From positions 1-16,166 of the forward strand of contig WLEX01000006.1 of the NCBI GenBank assembly GCA_009704065.1: a DNA stretch of 16,166 nucleotides, in the 5' to 3' direction. The translations under genes were made by a program, and so were the position numbers. Below, piece by piece: positions 12,931 through 16,166 of this stretch (the first letter of the stretch is position 1; each line of letters opens with the position of its first letter). A model generated the notes under the pieces. The model saw only the letters and a list, made by a program, of their open reading frames with translations. It did not search any database and was not told the DNA's origin. The stretch is from Actinomycetota bacterium (lineage in GTDB: Bacteria > Actinomycetota > Acidimicrobiia > Acidimicrobiales > Ilumatobacteraceae).

Positions 12931-14338
12931 GAATGAAGTCTCCGAAGGCGCAGCCCTGTGGCATGGTCGTTTCGATGCTGCACCTGCCGATGAACTGATG
13001 GCATATACAGAGAGTTTGTCTTTCGATAAACGTCTCTGGGCTGACGACATTCTTGGGTCAAAAGCTCATGTTTCGATGTTGGTGTCCGTTGGCATTTTGA
13101 CTGAAGCAGATGGAGCCGTGATTCTTTCGGCTCTCGATGCAGTTGCTCAAGAGTTCGCATCGGGAAAATTTGTATACGAACCAAGTGATGAAGATATCCA
13201 TACAGCGATTGAACGCAGGGTTACACAGATTGCGGGTGAGCCTGGTGGTCGTATTCACACAGGTCGCAGTCGTAACGATCAAGTAGCAACAGCTGTTCGT
13301 TTGTGGTGCAAGCGCGAAGTGGCCGTAGTGGCATCGCATGTACTTGCACTTGTTAACACCCTTGAAGAGCGGGCTCTTGAGGCCGACGCTGCCACGCCTC
13401 CGACTCGCTTGCCTGGGTACACACACGTACAGCATGCACAACCAGTGCTTCTGTCTCATCACCTTCGTGCTCATTCGTGGGCTCTATTGCGCGACGTTGA
13501 CCGTTTCGCCGACACATTGCAGCGACTCGATGTCTCTCCACTCGGTGCAGGAGCACTTGCTGGTTCTTCCTTGCCATTGAATCCACAGACCAGTGCTACA
13601 TCAATGGGCTTTGCATCAACATTTGCCAATTCTCTCGATGCTGTTTCCGATCGCGACTTCATTGCAGAGATTCTTTTCGATATCGCACTCTTGGGCGTTC
13701 ATCTTTCTCGCATCGGAGAAGAGTGGGTGCTCTGGACGAGTGCTGAATTTGGTTTTGCTGTGCTCGACGATGCATATGCAACGGGTTCATCGATGTTGCC
13801 GCAAAAAAAGAATGCAGATATCGCAGAACTTGCACGTGGTAAAGCCGGTCGCCTCATTGGAAATCTCACTGGCCTGCTGGTGATGCTGAAAGGATTGCCT
13901 TTGGCCTACAACCGCGATCTGCAAGAAGACAAAGAACCGTTATTTGATTCTGTCGACCAAGTACGTCGAGCACTTATTGCTCTCAACGGCATGATTGCGA
14001 CTGCAACATTTAATACGAAAAACATGATTGCAGGAGCCGATGCGCAAGCGTTGGTGGCTACTGATCTTGCCGAATGGTTGGTGCAACGTGGAACTCCGTT
14101 TAGAGATGCACACGCTGTGGTCGGCAAGGTGGTGCGTGACTCTATTGCTACGGGTACACCGATGGTGACACTCGTTGAAGCTCATCCAGCGTTTGGCCCT
14201 GATGCGGCATCCCTCTTTGATGCTGGAGTGGCGGTAGACCGCCGTCAGACTCCTGGTGCAGCCGGTCCGCTCGCTGCAGCAGAACAACGCGCTCGACTTG
14301 TCGAAGCGATTCGTAGCGCTGAGGCAAGATTGGCATGA
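12923..14338 (+). CDS. argH: Argininosuccinate lyase
   Basis: Last step of arginine biosynthesis: splits argininosuccinate into arginine and fumarate. The protein has 471 residues and belongs to the fumarase/aspartase superfamily. It starts SKNEVSEGAALWHGRFDAAP; motifs are DEDIHTAIERRV, GRIHTGRSRNDQVATAVRLW, LPGYTHVQHAQPVLLSHHL, DFIAEILFDIALLGVHLSRI, the signature GSSMLPQKKNADIAELARGK (residues 288-307) and YNRDLQEDKEPLFDSVDQV. The signature usually reads GSSxMPQKKNPD; here the Pro is Ala298 and Met is Leu292. The frame is open further upstream (from GTG 12743), but those codons lie within argR and encode nothing like ArgH, so the ATG is preferred. argG, normally just before argH, is missing from the cluster. 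The stop overlaps the thioesterase start as ATGA. Confidence 0.95.
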   Translation: MSKNEVSEGAALWHGRFDAAPADELMAYTESLSFDKRLWADDILGSKAHVSMLVSVGILTEADGAVILSALDAVAQEFASGKFVYEPSDEDIHTAIERRVTQIAGEPGGRIHTGRSRNDQVATAVRLWCKREVAVVASHVLALVNTLEERALEADAATPPTRLPGYTHVQHAQPVLLSHHLRAHSWALLRDVDRFADTLQRLDVSPLGAGALAGSSLPLNPQTSATSMGFASTFANSLDAVSDRDFIAEILFDIALLGVHLSRIGEEWVLWTSAEFGFAVLDDAYATGSSMLPQKKNADIAELARGKAGRLIGNLTGLLVMLKGLPLAYNRDLQEDKEPLFDSVDQVRRALIALNGMIATATFNTKNMIAGADAQALVATDLAEWLVQRGTPFRDAHAVVGKVVRDSIATGTPMVTLVEAHPAFGPDAASLFDAGVAVDRRQTPGAAGPLAAAEQRARLVEAIRSAEARLA

Positions 14339-14745
14339 CGTTTGTACAAGAGTTTCGCGTTCGATACAACGAATGCGACATGCAAAACGTTGTGTTCAAT
14401 GCGAATTACTGGGTGTATGCCGATGATGCGGTGGCACAATTTTTTCGTCACGGAATTGCACAAGAACTACAAACATCAATCGATTCAGTCGACTTAGTGG
14501 CAATTGGTTTTGATTTCATGTTGAAAACTGCAACAGGAACTTGGCATAAGGGTGCTCAATACACTGACATCATTGCGGCGGCATGTTCAGTAACTCGATG
14601 GGGCAACACATCCTTTGACGTCACTGTTGATATGTCAGTAGCAGGGGAGCAAGTCTTCGATTGCGTCATTACGTATGTGAGCGTTACTCCCGGAGCACCT
14701 CAGCCAACGCCGATTCCCGATGTTGTGAAGCGTGCGCTTGCTTAG
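14335..14745 (+). CDS. Hotdog-fold acyl-CoA thioesterase (YbgC/4HBT type)
   Basis: A 136-residue single-domain hotdog protein. The N-terminus EFRVRYNECDMQNVVFNANY then WVYADDAV is the YbgC/4-hydroxybenzoyl-CoA thioesterase signature, with Asp15 as the likely catalytic acid and the NxxY helix after it. LVAIGFDFMLKTATGTWHKG and FDVTVDMS form the sheet that packs against the central helix. Family members hydrolyse short acyl-CoA or aromatic acyl-CoA; the substrate cannot be read from the sequence. The start overlaps the argH stop as ATGA, so it is probably the last gene of the arg operon and translated with it, although no role in arginine synthesis is known to me. The stop overlaps the end of the DUF2332 gene by four bases. 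No terminator is visible. Confidence 0.85.
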   Translation: MTFVQEFRVRYNECDMQNVVFNANYWVYADDAVAQFFRHGIAQELQTSIDSVDLVAIGFDFMLKTATGTWHKGAQYTDIIAAACSVTRWGNTSFDVTVDMSVAGEQVFDCVITYVSVTPGAPQPTPIPDVVKRALA

Positions 14746-15815
14746 AGCCACATCATGTCTTGGCCGTGGTATCCCACTTCTGCCAAGCGAAAGTGACGCG
14801 GTTCTGGTGTAACACCGTCCCAGACATCTACTTGTACATCAGCCACTGCGCCAGCGGGTTCCATTCGTACCCACACAAGTGGTTTCTCTTTGGTAGCTGT
14901 TGCACCGAACGACTGAAGCGTGTTCTTTAGATTATTTTGGCACTCAGTTCCGAGGTACTGCCACACAATCGAATGAAACACAACAGTGGCATGTTTGCGT
15001 TCTTTGTGAAGCTGAGCAAGCAGCCACGTGTCTGCTGATTCGGCGTCAACACTTGGCTTGTGCAATTTCGCTATAGAAATAGCACTGCGCAGTCTTTCTA
15101 ATCGTAATTTTTGATCCGGCCACACGAAAGAGAGGAGTCGAAGTTCTTGATTGCGATCATTGACATCGATGGGGGATATGTCGCATCCGCGCCTCTGTGC
15201 CACTTGTGCACCGATACGGGGCACATCGGGAGCATTGCCGAACCAGTCACCCATAAAGCGCACAGTTGACGTGGGGTCTCCCATGCGAAGTTGTCCGAAG
15301 CAGGCATAGAACTTGTCGAAGTTGAGATTGAGACCAGCGCTCGCCCCAATTTCGTAGTGGTCAAATTCGGTGATTCCTAAGGTGGCGAGCCAATGGCTGA
15401 TTACAAGATGGACAACGCTGCGACCCACCTCATTTGTCTGCACCTGACTGCGCAATCCCACTTCAATATCTTCAAGATGGTCACGCATATAGCCAATGAA
15501 ATCAGCAGTAAAGTCCTCAGCGGGCTTCCCGCCAACGCTTGGGTAATGTCGCGCCAGGCGTTCATCTTTCCCAGCAAGAACTACGCCGTGAATTGCTCCA
15601 GCAAGCCGCAATGGCACTGCGTCGTGGAAAGGTCGAAGACTGCGACCAGCCAACAGGGCATAGGTGCGCCCACCGTCTGAATAGTCGGCTGCCAAGTCGT
15701 TGAAAAGAGATTCGTACATGCGAGATCCCAGATTTCGACATGCGTCAGCCTGATGTCGCAATGCTCGCAACATCTCGTCGCCATCGAACAAACTGGGTGT
15801 TCCAAACATGGGCAC
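14742..15815 (-). CDS. DUF2332 family protein
   Basis: A 357-residue cytoplasmic protein of unknown function, no signal peptide or membrane segment. DUF2332 hallmarks: LRALRHQADACRNLGSRMYE near the N-terminus, LRLAGAIHGVVLAGKDERLA with RHYPSVGG (residues 69-95), SQVQTNEVGRSVVHL (about 123-137), HYEIGASAGLNLNFDKF (153-169), VVFHSIVWQYL and LVWVRMEPAG near the C-terminus. EIGASAGLNL resembles the glycine-rich motif I of SAM-dependent methyltransferases, so an enzymatic role of that kind is possible, but this is inference. The start is GTG 15815; ATG 15809 two codons later is equally possible, and neither has a clear ribosome site. TATTAT at 15837-15842 is a candidate -10. The gene is divergent from tyrS and convergent with the thioesterase gene. 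Confidence 0.85.
   Translation of the reverse strand: MPMFGTPSLFDGDEMLRALRHQADACRNLGSRMYESLFNDLAADYSDGGRTYALLAGRSLRPFHDAVPLRLAGAIHGVVLAGKDERLARHYPSVGGKPAEDFTADFIGYMRDHLEDIEVGLRSQVQTNEVGRSVVHLVISHWLATLGITEFDHYEIGASAGLNLNFDKFYACFGQLRMGDPTSTVRFMGDWFGNAPDVPRIGAQVAQRRGCDISPIDVNDRNQELRLLSFVWPDQKLRLERLRSAISIAKLHKPSVDAESADTWLLAQLHKERKHATVVFHSIVWQYLGTECQNNLKNTLQSFGATATKEKPLVWVRMEPAGAVADVQVDVWDGVTPEPRHFRLAEVGYHGQDMMWL

Positions 15816-16166
<351 letters not shown>

Overview
This window is an ordinary but very compact stretch of bacterial chromosome, almost all of it housekeeping genes. Several features point to an actinobacterium: a DUF1844 gene beside infC, a long-form HisG, the actinobacterial FHC/IADG-type cold-shock-like protein, a DUF2332 protein, the order argC-B-D-F-R-H, and start codons placed 6-8 bases after a TANNNT -10 box (leaderless-type promoters). 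The moderate GC content (judged by eye, about one half) and the overlapping gene ends suggest a streamlined lineage, possibly Acidimicrobiia-like and planktonic. That placement is inference. No phage, IS element, CRISPR array, tRNA or rRNA was seen.

Layout. 1-820: 3' part of fmt (methionyl-tRNA formyltransferase). 869-1963: hisG followed by a small cold-shock-like protein. 1950-2291 (minus): DUF1844 protein. 2292-2489: divergent promoter region and infC leader. 2490-3695: infC-rpmI-rplT (IF3, L35, L20), with infC apparently starting at ATA. 3692-4453: SPOUT (TrmH/SpoU-type) RNA methyltransferase, whose conserved N-terminus is encoded upstream of any ATG/GTG/TTG and contains what looks like the rplT terminator. 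4499-7881: pheS-pheT (phenylalanyl-tRNA synthetase). 7878-8426 (minus): YqgE/AlgH-family protein. 8447-14338: arginine operon argC-argB-argD-argF-argR-argH, then a coupled hotdog thioesterase (14335-14745). 14742-15815 (minus): DUF2332 protein. 15882-16166: 5' part of tyrS.

How the genes work together. Most of the left half serves translation (initiator tRNA formylation, IF3, two 50S proteins, an RNA methyltransferase, PheRS, TyrRS). The right half is arginine biosynthesis, with its own repressor ArgR inside the operon and a probable tandem ARG-box operator over the argC promoter. argJ and argG, which actinobacterial arg clusters usually carry, are absent from the cluster and the junctions are closed by overlaps.

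I found no clear sign of an undescribed multi-gene system. The observations most worth checking are regulatory: the CTG start with embedded terminator of the methyltransferase, the ATA start of infC, and the 20-bp yqgE/argC intergenic region in which a TATCATA core can serve as -10 for both directions while sitting inside an ARG-box pair.
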